The notes under the pieces: model-generated
Databases searched by the model: none
Told to the model about the DNA's origin: nothing
The model's input: only the letters and a program-made list of their open reading frames with translations
Translations under genes and position numbers: made by a program
In this document: positions 1-7,280 of the stretch, piece by piece
Layout: each line of letters starts with the position of its first letter
How positions within the stretch are numbered: the stretch's first letter is position 1
Assembly: GCA_903819815.1 (NCBI GenBank)
Contig: CAIJFC010000217.1
Location: 1-23,928 of the forward strand
DNA from: an uncultured Bacteroidota bacterium
GTDB lineage: Bacteria > Bacteroidota > Bacteroidia > Flavobacteriales > Flavobacteriaceae
Reading direction: 5' to 3'
DNA length: 23,928 nucleotides

Positions 1-33
1 AATTCGTACTTTATTTTTAAAATGTAGTTTATT

Positions 34-363
34 ATGGACTTACAAGACCAATTAAAAAATCTATTTCCAGATCATATTCCGTTACCTGAAGAAGAAAAAG
101 AGATTGAAAATAAAGAACTTTGGATTCAAGAGGAGCCAATGATTTGTAAGTTTGAAAAAAGAAATGGGAAACCTACAACCATTATTGAAGGCTATAATGG
201 ATCAGACGATGACTTTAAAATATTGGCTAAAGAATTAAAAACAAAATTAAGCGTTGGCGGAAGTTTTAAAGATGATTCCATTATAATTCAAGGAGATTAT
301 CGCGATAAAATAATGACTATTCTCAAAGAAAAAGGGTTTAAAGTTAAACGTGTAGGCGGTTGA
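34..363 (+). CDS. SUI1/eIF1-like translation initiation factor (YciH family)
   Basis: This is a complete 109-residue protein with an SUI1/eIF1 fold. The N-terminal 35 residues are charged and variable. From about residue 37 onward the protein has the family pattern: a basic strand (CKFEKRNGKPTTIIEGY), a helix (DDFKILAKELKTKLSVGGS) and the C-terminal stretch with SVGGSFKDDSIIIQGDYRDKI followed by a Lys/Gly-rich end. In bacteria this family (E. coli YciH) is a small ribosome-associated factor resembling eukaryotic eIF1, thought to affect start-site fidelity; its exact role is less certain than in eukaryotes. The ATG at 34 is the only sensible start, because an upstream ATG at 22 is followed at once by TAG. 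It lies 47 bases before the nucleoside phosphorylase gene on the same strand. Family assignment is firm; cellular role is inferred. Confidence 0.88.
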   Translation: MDLQDQLKNLFPDHIPLPEEEKEIENKELWIQEEPMICKFEKRNGKPTTIIEGYNGSDDDFKILAKELKTKLSVGGSFKDDSIIIQGDYRDKIMTILKEKGFKVKRVGG

Positions 364-410
364 TACAATGTTTTTTTAACAACTTTAAACCTTAAACATC
401 AAACAAAATT

Positions 411-1277
411 ATGATACAAGTATCCGAATTAATTCTAAATCCAGACGGAAGTGTTTACCATTTAAACCTTAAACCGGAACACATTGCCCACGATATTATT
501 TTTGTAGGAGATCAAAATAGAGTAGAGAAAATTTCTAGCCAATTTGATACCATTGAATTTTCATTCCAAAAAAGAGAATTTAAAACCCATACAGGTACCT
601 TAAACGGGAAAAAAATATCAGTAATTTCAACTGGAATAGGCCCTGATAATATAGATATTGTCATGAATGAATTGGATGCTTTGGTCAATATCGATTTAAA
701 GACCAGAAAACCAAAATCAGAATTATCTTCTCTAAACATCATTAGAATAGGAACTTCAGGCTCTTTACAAGCTGATATTCCGGTGGATAGTTTTGTAATG
801 TCAACTTACGGATTAGGTTTAGACAACATGCTTCGCTCCTATTTAATTGAGGATATTTCAAATTCCAAAATGGAAGAGTCGTTCATCAATCATACCAATT
901 GGGATTTTCGAAAAGGAAGACCTTATGTAATTTCTTGCTCTGAAAAACTAGAGAAAATTATAGATAGTGATAAATTCCACAAAGGAATAACTGCTACTGC
1001 TGGAGGATTTTATGGTCCGCAAGGACGTGTTTTACGATTGAATATTCAGGATACTTATTTAAATTCTAAAATGGATAACTTCCAATTTGAAGGAAATAGA
1101 ATTACCAATTTAGAAATGGAAACGGCGGCTATTTATGGGCTTTCAAAACTTATGGGGCATAACGCTTTGTCATTAAATGCCATTATTGCCAATCGTGCTA
1201 ATGGAACTTTTAGCGAAGATCCATACAACGCAGTGGATGAATTGATTAAATATACTTTAGAGAAATTGACGAAGTAA
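411..1277 (+). CDS. Nucleoside phosphorylase, PNP/UDP family
   Basis: This 288-aa cytosolic enzyme belongs to the PNP/uridine phosphorylase superfamily, which cleaves the N-glycosidic bond of nucleosides with phosphate to give a free base and ribose-1-phosphate. Visible family signatures are the phosphate-binding ISTGIGPDN (residues 72-80), IRIGTSGSLQ (about 111-120, the conserved G-T-S-G-S strand) and NLEMETA (233-239), which places acidic residues in the ribose site as in hexameric phosphorylases. The region around residues 196-205 (TAGGFYGPQG) lies where uridine phosphorylases bind the base, so pyrimidine nucleosides are plausible substrates, but this cannot be settled from sequence alone. 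It is followed after 6 bases by the VOC gene and may head a small operon reaching 2640. No Shine-Dalgarno sequence is visible, only an A-rich leader. Confidence 0.85.
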   Translation: MIQVSELILNPDGSVYHLNLKPEHIAHDIIFVGDQNRVEKISSQFDTIEFSFQKREFKTHTGTLNGKKISVISTGIGPDNIDIVMNELDALVNIDLKTRKPKSELSSLNIIRIGTSGSLQADIPVDSFVMSTYGLGLDNMLRSYLIEDISNSKMEESFINHTNWDFRKGRPYVISCSEKLEKIIDSDKFHKGITATAGGFYGPQGRVLRLNIQDTYLNSKMDNFQFEGNRITNLEMETAAIYGLSKLMGHNALSLNAIIANRANGTFSEDPYNAVDELIKYTLEKLTK

Positions 1278-1283
1278 TAGAAT

Positions 1284-1661
1284 ATGAAATTTAGATTTGC
1301 TAGACACACGAATGATTTAGAAAAAATAAAGTTCTTTTATACCAATATATTAGGACTTAAATTAATTGGAAATTTTGAAAATCATAACGAATATGATGGC
1401 GTTTTTATCGGAAAGACAAATGAAAATTGGCATTTAGAGTTCACAAAATCTAAAGAAAATATTACTTTAAAATTTTGCGAAGAGGATCTCTTAGTTTTTT
1501 ATCCGAATACTAAATCAGAATTTAACCAAATCCTAGATAATTTAAATGCTCATAAAATTAATTTCATTGAAGCAAAAAATCCGTATTGGAATGAAAATGG
1601 TAAAATGATTTTAGATCCTGATGGTTATCGAATAGTAATATCCAATTTTAAAATAAAATGA
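1284..1661 (+). CDS. VOC (glyoxalase/bleomycin-resistance fold) family protein
   Basis: This 125-aa protein contains one vicinal-oxygen-chelate domain. Residues 1-25 have the typical opening (FARHTNDLEKIKFFYTNILGL), and the end has the DPDGYRIVI signature at 111-119. His8 and Glu52 sit where VOC metal ligands are expected. The acidic residue usually seen after DPDGxxI is a Val here, so metal coordination may be incomplete. It resembles YycE-type stand-alone VOC proteins, whose substrate is not established. The reading frame ends with ATGA, which also starts the next gene (4-base overlap at 1658-1661), so translational coupling with the DinB-like protein is likely. Fold assignment is firm; no reaction is claimed. 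Confidence 0.8.
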   Translation: MKFRFARHTNDLEKIKFFYTNILGLKLIGNFENHNEYDGVFIGKTNENWHLEFTKSKENITLKFCEEDLLVFYPNTKSEFNQILDNLNAHKINFIEAKNPYWNENGKMILDPDGYRIVISNFKIK

Positions 1662-2110
1662 GAGAAAAAGTAATAGAATTTGAAATGTTTTTAAATCGAT
1701 TAAAAATATTATATTCAGTTAATACTATTGTTGATTTTGAAAAAAAACTATCTGTTAAACAATGGTCAAAAAAAGAAATTTTAGGGCATTTAATAGATTC
1801 CGTAATAAATAATATTCAACGTTTAACAGAGATCCATACTTTTGAAAAACCATATCAAATAAGACCATACAGTCCAGATAAACTAGTACTATACAATGGG
1901 TATCAACTTAAAAACAATCGAGAATTATATGAGTTGTGGTTGCATTTAAATTTTCATATTTTACATATTATCAAACAACAATCAACTGAATCTTTAGAAT
2001 TTAAATTGGTATTACCAGATGGGAAAATAGCCGATTTACAATTTCTAATTGAAGATTATTTTGAACATTTTTATTATCATTTAAAACAAATAAACCCAAA
2101 ATGGACCTAA
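1658..2110 (+). CDS. DinB-family putative metal-dependent protein
   Basis: This 150-aa all-helical protein fits the DinB/YfiT-like superfamily of four-helix-bundle metalloenzymes. The expected metal triad is present: His44 within WSKKEILGHLIDS and a His-x3-His pair, His137 and His141, in the C-terminal helix (EDYFEHFYYHLKQI). The phrase around W36-S37-K38 followed by the first His helix is typical of DinB_2 members. Known relatives include bacillithiol or mycothiol transferases and maleylpyruvate isomerases, so a thiol-S-transferase role is conceivable in an organism that also encodes BshA (11094-12224), but that is inference. It overlaps the VOC gene by 4 bases upstream and the GNAT gene by 10 bases downstream. 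Confidence 0.75.
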   Translation: MREKVIEFEMFLNRLKILYSVNTIVDFEKKLSVKQWSKKEILGHLIDSVINNIQRLTEIHTFEKPYQIRPYSPDKLVLYNGYQLKNNRELYELWLHLNFHILHIIKQQSTESLEFKLVLPDGKIADLQFLIEDYFEHFYYHLKQINPKWT

Positions 2111-2640
2111 TTCTAGAAACGGATAGATTGTTACTTCGTAAAATACAACTTGAAGACGCTCAATCTTTGTTTGAAATGGATAATAATCCAAATGTTCATC
2201 AGTATTTAGGAAATCATTTTGTAACTTCAATTGATGAAGTTTACCAATATATTGATAAAATTCAAAAGCAATACATTTCAAACGGAATCGGGCGGTTTGC
2301 AGTTGTTTTAAAGGAAACTGAAGAAGTGATTGGTTGGGCGGGAATTAAGTTTATTACTGAGCCAGAAAATAATCATGTAAATTTTTACGATTTAGGCTAT
2401 CGATTACAGGAAAAACATTGGAGAAAAGGATATGCAATAGAAGCCGCAAGTGCTTGGTTAAAATATGGTTTTAATGAAATGAAAATTCCAATTATTTATG
2501 CTTTAGCACATATAGAAAATTTAGGGTCAAATACTATTTTACAAAAAATTGGAATGAAACAAAACGGACAATTTTTCTATGAAGATTTACTTTGTAATTG
2601 GTATGAATTAGAAAATCCAAACAAACCCTTCAATAAATAA
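2101..2640 (+). CDS. GNAT N-acetyltransferase, RimJ/RimL type
   Basis: This 179-aa acetyl-CoA-dependent acyltransferase has the RimJ/RimL layout. It opens with LETDRLLLRKIQLEDAQSLF (residues 5-24). Strand 4 leads into the acetyl-CoA pyrophosphate loop around residues 101-112 (RLQEKHWRKGYA, matching the Q/RxxGxG/A pattern). The conserved N139 and N144 lie in the following segment (HIENLGSNTILQKIGM). Substrates of this class include ribosomal-protein N-termini, amino acids and antibiotics; nothing here decides which. The start ATG lies inside the end of the DinB-like gene (10-base overlap), so the two are probably co-translated. It ends 25 bases before the convergent ung gene, and no hairpin terminator is visible between them. 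Confidence 0.83.
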   Translation: MDLILETDRLLLRKIQLEDAQSLFEMDNNPNVHQYLGNHFVTSIDEVYQYIDKIQKQYISNGIGRFAVVLKETEEVIGWAGIKFITEPENNHVNFYDLGYRLQEKHWRKGYAIEAASAWLKYGFNEMKIPIIYALAHIENLGSNTILQKIGMKQNGQFFYEDLLCNWYELENPNKPFNK

Positions 2641-2665
2641 GTGTAGTTTATTGTTTTTACAAAAA

Positions 2666-3334
2666 TTACCAAATAATTCCTTCAATTCTATTCAATTTTA
2701 AGTAGTAATTAGTTTGACTAAAATGCTTATTTCCAAACCATTTTCCTTTATTGGCACTCATTGGAGAAGGATGTCCAGATTCTAAAACGAGGTGTTTATT
2801 TCTATCTATCTTGGTTCCTTTCTTTTGAGCAAAATTTCCCCAAAGTAAAAAAACTACATTTTCTTTTTTGTCTGAAATGAGTTGGATTACAGCGTCTGTA
2901 AATTGATTCCAATTCAAATGTTTGTGACTATTTGGTTTGTCTTTTTGTACCGTTAAAGCAGCATTTAATAACAAAACTCCTTGTTTTGCCCATCGTTCTA
3001 AATTACCTGATGTTGGCATTAACAATGCATCAAAATCTAAATTTATTTCTCTGAAAATATTTTTTAATGATGGTGGTATTTTTACTGAATCATTCACAGA
3101 AAAACAAAGTCCGTTTGCTTCCCCTTCCCCATGATAAGGATCTTGTCCAATAATTACTACTTTTAAATTATCAAAACTACAATAATCGAAAGCGGAGAAA
3201 ATCAACTCTTTGGGTGGAAAGCAAGTACTTTTTGAATATTCATCTTCAACAGAATTCATTAATTCAATGAAATAAGGTTGGTTTATTTCCCAATTCAATA
3301 ATGATTTCCATTTAGAATTTAAATTGATTTCCAT
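2666..3334 (-). CDS. ung: Uracil-DNA glycosylase (family 1 UDG)
   Basis: Ung removes uracil from DNA to start base-excision repair. The 222-aa protein carries the family motifs: the water-activating loop GQDPYHGEGEANGLCFSV (Asp65 in GQDPYH is the catalytic base), the LLLNAALTV strand, VVFLLWGNFAQ, and the DNA-intercalation loop HPSPMSANKG near the C-terminus. In most family members that loop reads HPSPLS; here the Leu is Met (codon at 2759-2761). An in-frame TTG at 3350-3352 would add six residues, but the ATG at 3334 is preferred because the TTG overlaps the promoter -7 element at 3350-3357 and the protein from MEINLNSKW already has the usual N-terminus. It is divergent from mutS2. Confidence 0.95.
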   Translation of the reverse strand: MEINLNSKWKSLLNWEINQPYFIELMNSVEDEYSKSTCFPPKELIFSAFDYCSFDNLKVVIIGQDPYHGEGEANGLCFSVNDSVKIPPSLKNIFREINLDFDALLMPTSGNLERWAKQGVLLLNAALTVQKDKPNSHKHLNWNQFTDAVIQLISDKKENVVFLLWGNFAQKKGTKIDRNKHLVLESGHPSPMSANKGKWFGNKHFSQTNYYLKLNRIEGIIW

Positions 3335-3349
3335 ATAATTATTAAAAAT

Positions 3350-3357
3350 CAAATATA
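3350..3357 (-). promoter_or_regulatory. Candidate promoter -7 element for ung
   Basis: On the minus strand this reads TATATTTG, a full match to the Bacteroidota -7 consensus TAnnTTTG. A TTTG at 3380-3383 (minus strand) lies 22 bases upstream and could be the -33 element, at the long end of the usual spacing. The ATG at 3334 lies 15 bases downstream of the box, implying a very short 5' leader. Confidence 0.55.
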
Positions 3358-3445
3358 CAAAATCAGATTGTTAATTTGTCAAATTTAATTGCTTCAACAA
3401 ACATTAAAACTTTATAAATCCAATAGTAATTGACTGGTAATTATG

Positions 3446-3453
3446 TATTTTTG
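3446..3453 (+). promoter_or_regulatory. Candidate promoter -7 element for mutS2
   Basis: The sequence TATTTTTG matches TAnnTTTG and lies 24 bases before the mutS2 ATG, leaving room for a short leader. No convincing -33 TTG at normal spacing was found. It forms a divergent promoter pair with the ung element within the 143-base intergenic region 3335-3477. Confidence 0.5.
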
Positions 3454-3477
3454 CAATGTTAAATTTTCTAATAAATA

Positions 3478-5646
3478 ATGATTAACATTAACGAAAAAAC
3501 ACTTCAAGACCTTCAATTTCCTACAGTTTTAGAAACTATTTCTTCAATTTGTAATACTGATATTGGAAAACAAAAAGCATTAGAAATCAAACCTTTTAAT
3601 GAAAAAGAGGAATTGATGGATGCGCTATTGCAAACTTCGGAATACGTTTCTTCATTTCAAAATAACAATGCGATTCCCAATCACGGGTTTGAAACCATTA
3701 ATCATGAAATTAAATTTTTGGCCATTGAAGATAGTTTTTTGGAAGTGGGAAGCTTTCGAAAAATTGCCAATATTTCAGCATCCGTAAATGTTTTATTGCT
3801 TTATTTCAAGAAATTTAACGACTATTATCCCTATCTAAATAAACGCGCAATTCAAGTAGAATACACCAAAGATATTATAGCGATGGTGGACGATGTGGTG
3901 GATAAATACGGGGAAATAAAAGACAATGCCTCTGTTGATTTGTTGAATATTCGACGCAATATGAATACGGTACGTGGAAAAGTCAATCAGAGTTTTGGTA
4001 TGGCAATGACGCAATACAATTCGTTGGGTTATTTAGACGATATTAAAGAAAGTTTTGTTCAAAATCGTAGGGTTTTAGCAGTTTTATCGATGTATCGCAG
4101 AAAAGTTAAAGGTTCTATTCTTGGAAGTTCAAAAACAGGAAGCATTGCTTATATAGAGCCAGAAGCGACCTTAAATTATTCTCGTGAGTTGAGTAATTTA
4201 GAATATGAAGAAAAAGAAGAAATCACTCGGATTTTAAAGTATTTAACCAATACGATTCGACCATTTTTACCTCTAATAATTCAATACCAAGATTTTTTGA
4301 GTGACATTGATGTAATTGCTGCAAAAGCAAAATATGCCAATCGGATTAATGGAATTTTACCAACTATCACCAATGAAAAAAGGTTGTATTTTAAAGAGGC
4401 CTTCCATCCTATTTTATATTTAAACAACAAAGAAAGCAATCAAATTACACATCCGCAAACTATTGAATTAGATACCGAAAATCGAATTATTGTAATTTCT
4501 GGTCCCAATGCGGGAGGAAAAACAATTTCCTTAAAAACAGTTGGATTGTTGCAATTAATGTTACAATCTGGTATGTTAATTCCCGTTCATGAAAGAAGCG
4601 AAACTTTTCTATTTGATAGGATTCTGACAGATATTGGTGACAATCAATCCATAGAAAATCATTTGAGCACCTACAGTTATCGCTTGAAGAATATGAATTA
4701 TTTCTTGAAAAAGTGCAACAATAAAACCTTATTTTTAATTGATGAATTTGGAACAGGTTCCGATCCAGATTTGGGTGGTGCATTAGCCGAGATATTTTTG
4801 GAAGAATTTTACCACCGAGAAGCATTTGGAATTATTACAACGCATTATTCCAATTTAAAAATGTTAGCAAACGAATTGCCTTTTGCGATGAATGCCAATA
4901 TGTTATTCGATGAAAAAACGTTAGAGCCCATGTATAAATTAGCCTTAGGGCAAGCGGGAAGTTCCTTTACCTTTGAAGTTGCTCAGAAAAATGGAATTCC
5001 TTTTGGATTAATAAACAGGGCAAAAAAGAAAATTGAAGGCGGAAAAGTTCGCTTTGATAAAACGATTGCTACACTTCAAAAAGAGCGTTCGAAAATGGAG
5101 AAAACTTCTCAAACTTTAAAAGAAGAAGAATCGAAAGCGCGGGAAGAAGGTAAGAAAATGGAAACTATCAATGTCAAAATCAAACAGAAATTAGAAAGCT
5201 ATCAAGAATTGTATGATAGCAATCAGAAGGTCATTTACATTGGTCAAAAAATTGATGATTTAGCAGGAAAATATTTCAATACAAAAAACAAAAAAGAATT
5301 GGTTTCCGAGTTTATGAAAATCATAGAAATTGAAAATTCTAAACGAATAAAAATCACAGCCAAAGAAGTAAAAGCTTCTATTGAGAAAAAAAAGGAAGTA
5401 ATTCAGGAAGTTACGGTTAAGGTGGAAGAAATTCGAGCTGCTAAAAAAGAAAAAAAACTAAAAGTCAATTTGGTTGTTGAAAAACCAAAACCAATACTTA
5501 AAGTTGGAGATAAAGTGAGAATGTTTGATGGAAAAGCAGTTGGAACCATTGATAAAATCGAAAAAAATAAAGCGGTGGTTAACTATGGTGTTTTTACTTC
5601 AACGGTAAGTTTAGAAGCATTAGAATTTGTAGAAACTAATAAATAA
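3478..5646 (+). CDS. MutS2-type DNA-binding ATPase lacking a Smr domain
   Basis: This 722-aa protein is a MutS-superfamily ABC ATPase of the MutS2 branch. It lacks the mismatch-recognition N-terminal domain of MutS and starts directly with the clamp/core region. The Walker A motif GPNAGGKT is at 342-349, the Walker B/D-loop segment LFLIDEFGTGSDP at about 418-430, and the switch His is in ITTHYSNL (about 453-460). A Lys/Glu-rich coiled coil spans about 520-660, and a small beta domain of KOW/SH3 type (GDKVRMFDGKAVGTIDKI) occupies about 675-718. Canonical MutS2 proteins of about 780 residues end with a Smr endonuclease domain; this one stops before it. Family members suppress recombination or act in ribosome rescue (B. 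subtilis). The next gene follows after 26 bases, probably in one operon. Confidence 0.9.
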   Translation: MININEKTLQDLQFPTVLETISSICNTDIGKQKALEIKPFNEKEELMDALLQTSEYVSSFQNNNAIPNHGFETINHEIKFLAIEDSFLEVGSFRKIANISASVNVLLLYFKKFNDYYPYLNKRAIQVEYTKDIIAMVDDVVDKYGEIKDNASVDLLNIRRNMNTVRGKVNQSFGMAMTQYNSLGYLDDIKESFVQNRRVLAVLSMYRRKVKGSILGSSKTGSIAYIEPEATLNYSRELSNLEYEEKEEITRILKYLTNTIRPFLPLIIQYQDFLSDIDVIAAKAKYANRINGILPTITNEKRLYFKEAFHPILYLNNKESNQITHPQTIELDTENRIIVISGPNAGGKTISLKTVGLLQLMLQSGMLIPVHERSETFLFDRILTDIGDNQSIENHLSTYSYRLKNMNYFLKKCNNKTLFLIDEFGTGSDPDLGGALAEIFLEEFYHREAFGIITTHYSNLKMLANELPFAMNANMLFDEKTLEPMYKLALGQAGSSFTFEVAQKNGIPFGLINRAKKKIEGGKVRFDKTIATLQKERSKMEKTSQTLKEEESKAREEGKKMETINVKIKQKLESYQELYDSNQKVIYIGQKIDDLAGKYFNTKNKKELVSEFMKIIEIENSKRIKITAKEVKASIEKKKEVIQEVTVKVEEIRAAKKEKKLKVNLVVEKPKPILKVGDKVRMFDGKAVGTIDKIEKNKAVVNYGVFTSTVSLEALEFVETNK

Positions 5647-5672
5647 TAAGGATAAATAGTAAAATTAAAATT

Positions 5673-6089
5673 ATGCTTGATTTTCCAAAAGGCAAAAAGA
5701 TTATTCTGTTTGATGGCGTTTGTAATTTGTGCGAAGCCTCCGTAAAGTTTGTTATTAAATACGACACCAAAGATATATTTCGATTTGTAGCCTTGCAATC
5801 CGACTTGGGTTTAGCAATTGTAAAACACATTGGATTGGATATCAAAAATATTGATAGTGTTATTTTGTACGAACCTGGAATTGCCTATAATTATAAATCT
5901 GCGGCAGCTTTAGAAATCGCTAAAAATTTGGGTGGATTTTTTCATTTTGGAACTGTCTTTAAGTTAATTCCAAACGGATTGCGGAACCTAATATATGATT
6001 ATATTGCTAGAAATCGCTATTTATGGTATGGCAAAAAAGATAGTTGCTTACTACCTAAAGAAGAAATTAAATCTAAATTTTTAGAATAA
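5673..6089 (+). CDS. DCC-family (DUF393) thiol-disulfide oxidoreductase-like protein
   Basis: This 138-aa protein opens with the family signature IILFDGVCNLCEASVKFVI, in which Asp14, Cys17 and Cys20 form the DxxCxxC motif that names the DCC family. The middle contains FRFVALQSDLG, and the C-terminus has RNRYLWYGKKDSCLLP with the usual third Cys. The fold is thioredoxin-like and redox activity is expected, but substrates of the family are unknown. It lies 26 bases after mutS2 and directly before a strong terminator, so it probably ends the mutS2 transcription unit. Confidence 0.85.
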   Translation: MLDFPKGKKIILFDGVCNLCEASVKFVIKYDTKDIFRFVALQSDLGLAIVKHIGLDIKNIDSVILYEPGIAYNYKSAAALEIAKNLGGFFHFGTVFKLIPNGLRNLIYDYIARNRYLWYGKKDSCLLPKEEIKSKFLE

Positions 6090-6120
6090 AAAAACTCCTC
6101 AATTGCTTGAGGAGTTTTTA
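6090..6120 (+). terminator. Rho-independent, probably bidirectional terminator
   Basis: A perfect 12-bp stem is formed by AAAACTCCTCAA (6091-6102) and TTGAGGAGTTTT (6107-6118) around a TTGC loop. A-rich DNA lies on one side and T-rich DNA on the other, so the hairpin can end transcription both from the DUF393 gene (+) and from the convergent T9SS gene (-), which stops 18 bases downstream. Confidence 0.9.
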
Positions 6121-6137
6121 TTTTGAAACTAATTGAA

Positions 6138-7205
6138 TTAGTTTTTAATAATTTTTTTAGTCACTGAACCTTTATCAGAAGAAATGTTTAACATGTAAAC
6201 ACCTGAAGATAAATCAGAAACATTAACTTGAACATTAGATAAATTTGAAAAAGAATTTTGTTTCACTACTCTTCCATTTAAATCTGTAATAGAAATTGCG
6301 TTTACAAAAATATTTTCTGAATTAGAAACAGTAATAAAGTCATTCGCTGGATTTGGAGAAACAGAGAAGTTTGTTGTTGCTAAATCAAAAGTATCATTTT
6401 GTAATAAAGTATCAGTTGCAGAAATTCTTGTTACAAAATTATCAATTAAAATAGTAGCTGCAGAAGTATTTGTAACAATTGGAGCAACAGTTGTAGTTCC
6501 ACTTGTTGAAGTAAAGTCAATTTCATCTGGATCAGTTGCTGCAGCAGCACCAGTTACATAACCATTTAATCCAGGTCCTTTCCATGTAACTCTTCCTGTA
6601 GTTTTGTTGAAGCTAACTCCAACTCTAACCCAAGTATTAGCAGTTAAAATTAAATTTGTACCTGCAGTTGCACCTAAGTAAAAAATATAATTTCCTGTAC
6701 CTGTAGTAGCTGAATAATATGCAACACCTGAGAGAGCTAAAGTATTAGTATTAAAAGAAAAACCACCTAAAACTTTAGTTCCAGGAGCATCATAAATACT
6801 TACACCTGCAAGGTTATTACTTCCACCACCAGCACCAGTGAAAAATTCATATTCAAATTCAAGGATTTCATTACCAGCAGTTCTTGCACCCCAAGAAGTT
6901 GGCAATCCACCTAACCAAACATATCTACTTCCTTTGTCTCCATTAGTACCAATGATTTGAAGTACTTTAGCATGAGTAGCGTCATTAGTAACAATTTGAA
7001 AATTTGCAGCACCAGCATTTGTAGCTGTTGTAGGAGCTGTACCATTAGATGCATAAGTATAAAAACCACCTGCACCTGCAGATGCACCTGTAATATCAGT
7101 ACCTATATTACCTGTAGCAATAGAATTGAAATTTTCAGAATTTACTGCTTGAGCAAATAAAGTAGGAGTCGTTATTAAAACGAAAAATAGTAAAAGTTTT
7201 TTCAT
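6138..7205 (-). CDS. T9SS type A sorting-domain secreted protein
   Basis: This 355-aa exported protein starts with a signal peptide (MKKLLLFFVLITTPTLFAQ; likely cleavage after FA, about residue 18). It ends with a typical type A T9SS sorting domain: the linker FSVSPNPANDFITVS, then ITDLNGRVVKQ, and the final SSGVYMLNISSDKGSVTKKIIKN. The domain targets proteins through the outer membrane by the type IX system, usually with removal of the C-terminal domain and release or surface attachment. The middle part (about 20-265) is rich in Gly, Ala, Thr and Asn and predicted beta; the segment with NTWVRVGVSFNKTTGRVTW resembles the jelly-roll strands of LamG/concanavalin-like domains, but no catalytic residues were recognised. 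A -7 element lies at 7236-7243. Confidence 0.87.
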   Translation of the reverse strand: MKKLLLFFVLITTPTLFAQAVNSENFNSIATGNIGTDITGASAGAGGFYTYASNGTAPTTATNAGAANFQIVTNDATHAKVLQIIGTNGDKGSRYVWLGGLPTSWGARTAGNEILEFEYEFFTGAGGGSNNLAGVSIYDAPGTKVLGGFSFNTNTLALSGVAYYSATTGTGNYIFYLGATAGTNLILTANTWVRVGVSFNKTTGRVTWKGPGLNGYVTGAAAATDPDEIDFTSTSGTTTVAPIVTNTSAATILIDNFVTRISATDTLLQNDTFDLATTNFSVSPNPANDFITVSNSENIFVNAISITDLNGRVVKQNSFSNLSNVQVNVSDLSSGVYMLNISSDKGSVTKKIIKN

Positions 7206-7235
7206 AAATAAGTGTTTAAATTGTTAAAGATTAAA

Positions 7236-7243
7236 CAAATATA
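7236..7243 (-). promoter_or_regulatory. Candidate promoter -7 element for the T9SS protein gene
   Basis: The minus strand reads TATATTTG, a full match to TAnnTTTG, about 30 bases upstream of the ATG at 7205. Flanking poly-A/T tracts are present, and TTTG copies sit upstream at spacings of 14 and 24 bases, neither ideal. A separate promoter suggests this gene is not simply co-transcribed with the symporter upstream. Confidence 0.5.
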
Positions 7244-7280
7244 AAAAAAAACTTAAACAAAGAGTCACAAAAAAAAAATA

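Noticed and set aside
512..742. Minus-strand open frame inside the nucleoside phosphorylase gene, and similar antisense frames in mutS2, DAACS, aroC, the GH3 fusion, mlaD and lptD
   Set aside because: They lie wholly opposite well-supported genes, have no family motif and reflect AT-rich codon use of the true gene.
3335..3352. TTG at 3350-3352 as the ung start
   Set aside because: It overlaps the promoter -7 element, and the ATG at 3334 gives the normal N-terminus.
5583..5845. Overlapping minus-strand frames between mutS2 and the DUF393 gene
   Set aside because: Both are antisense to the strong + strand genes and carry no recognisable domain or promoter.
7244..7280. Poly-A/T tracts after the symporter gene as an intrinsic terminator
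   Set aside because: T-runs are present on the minus strand, but no stable hairpin precedes them.
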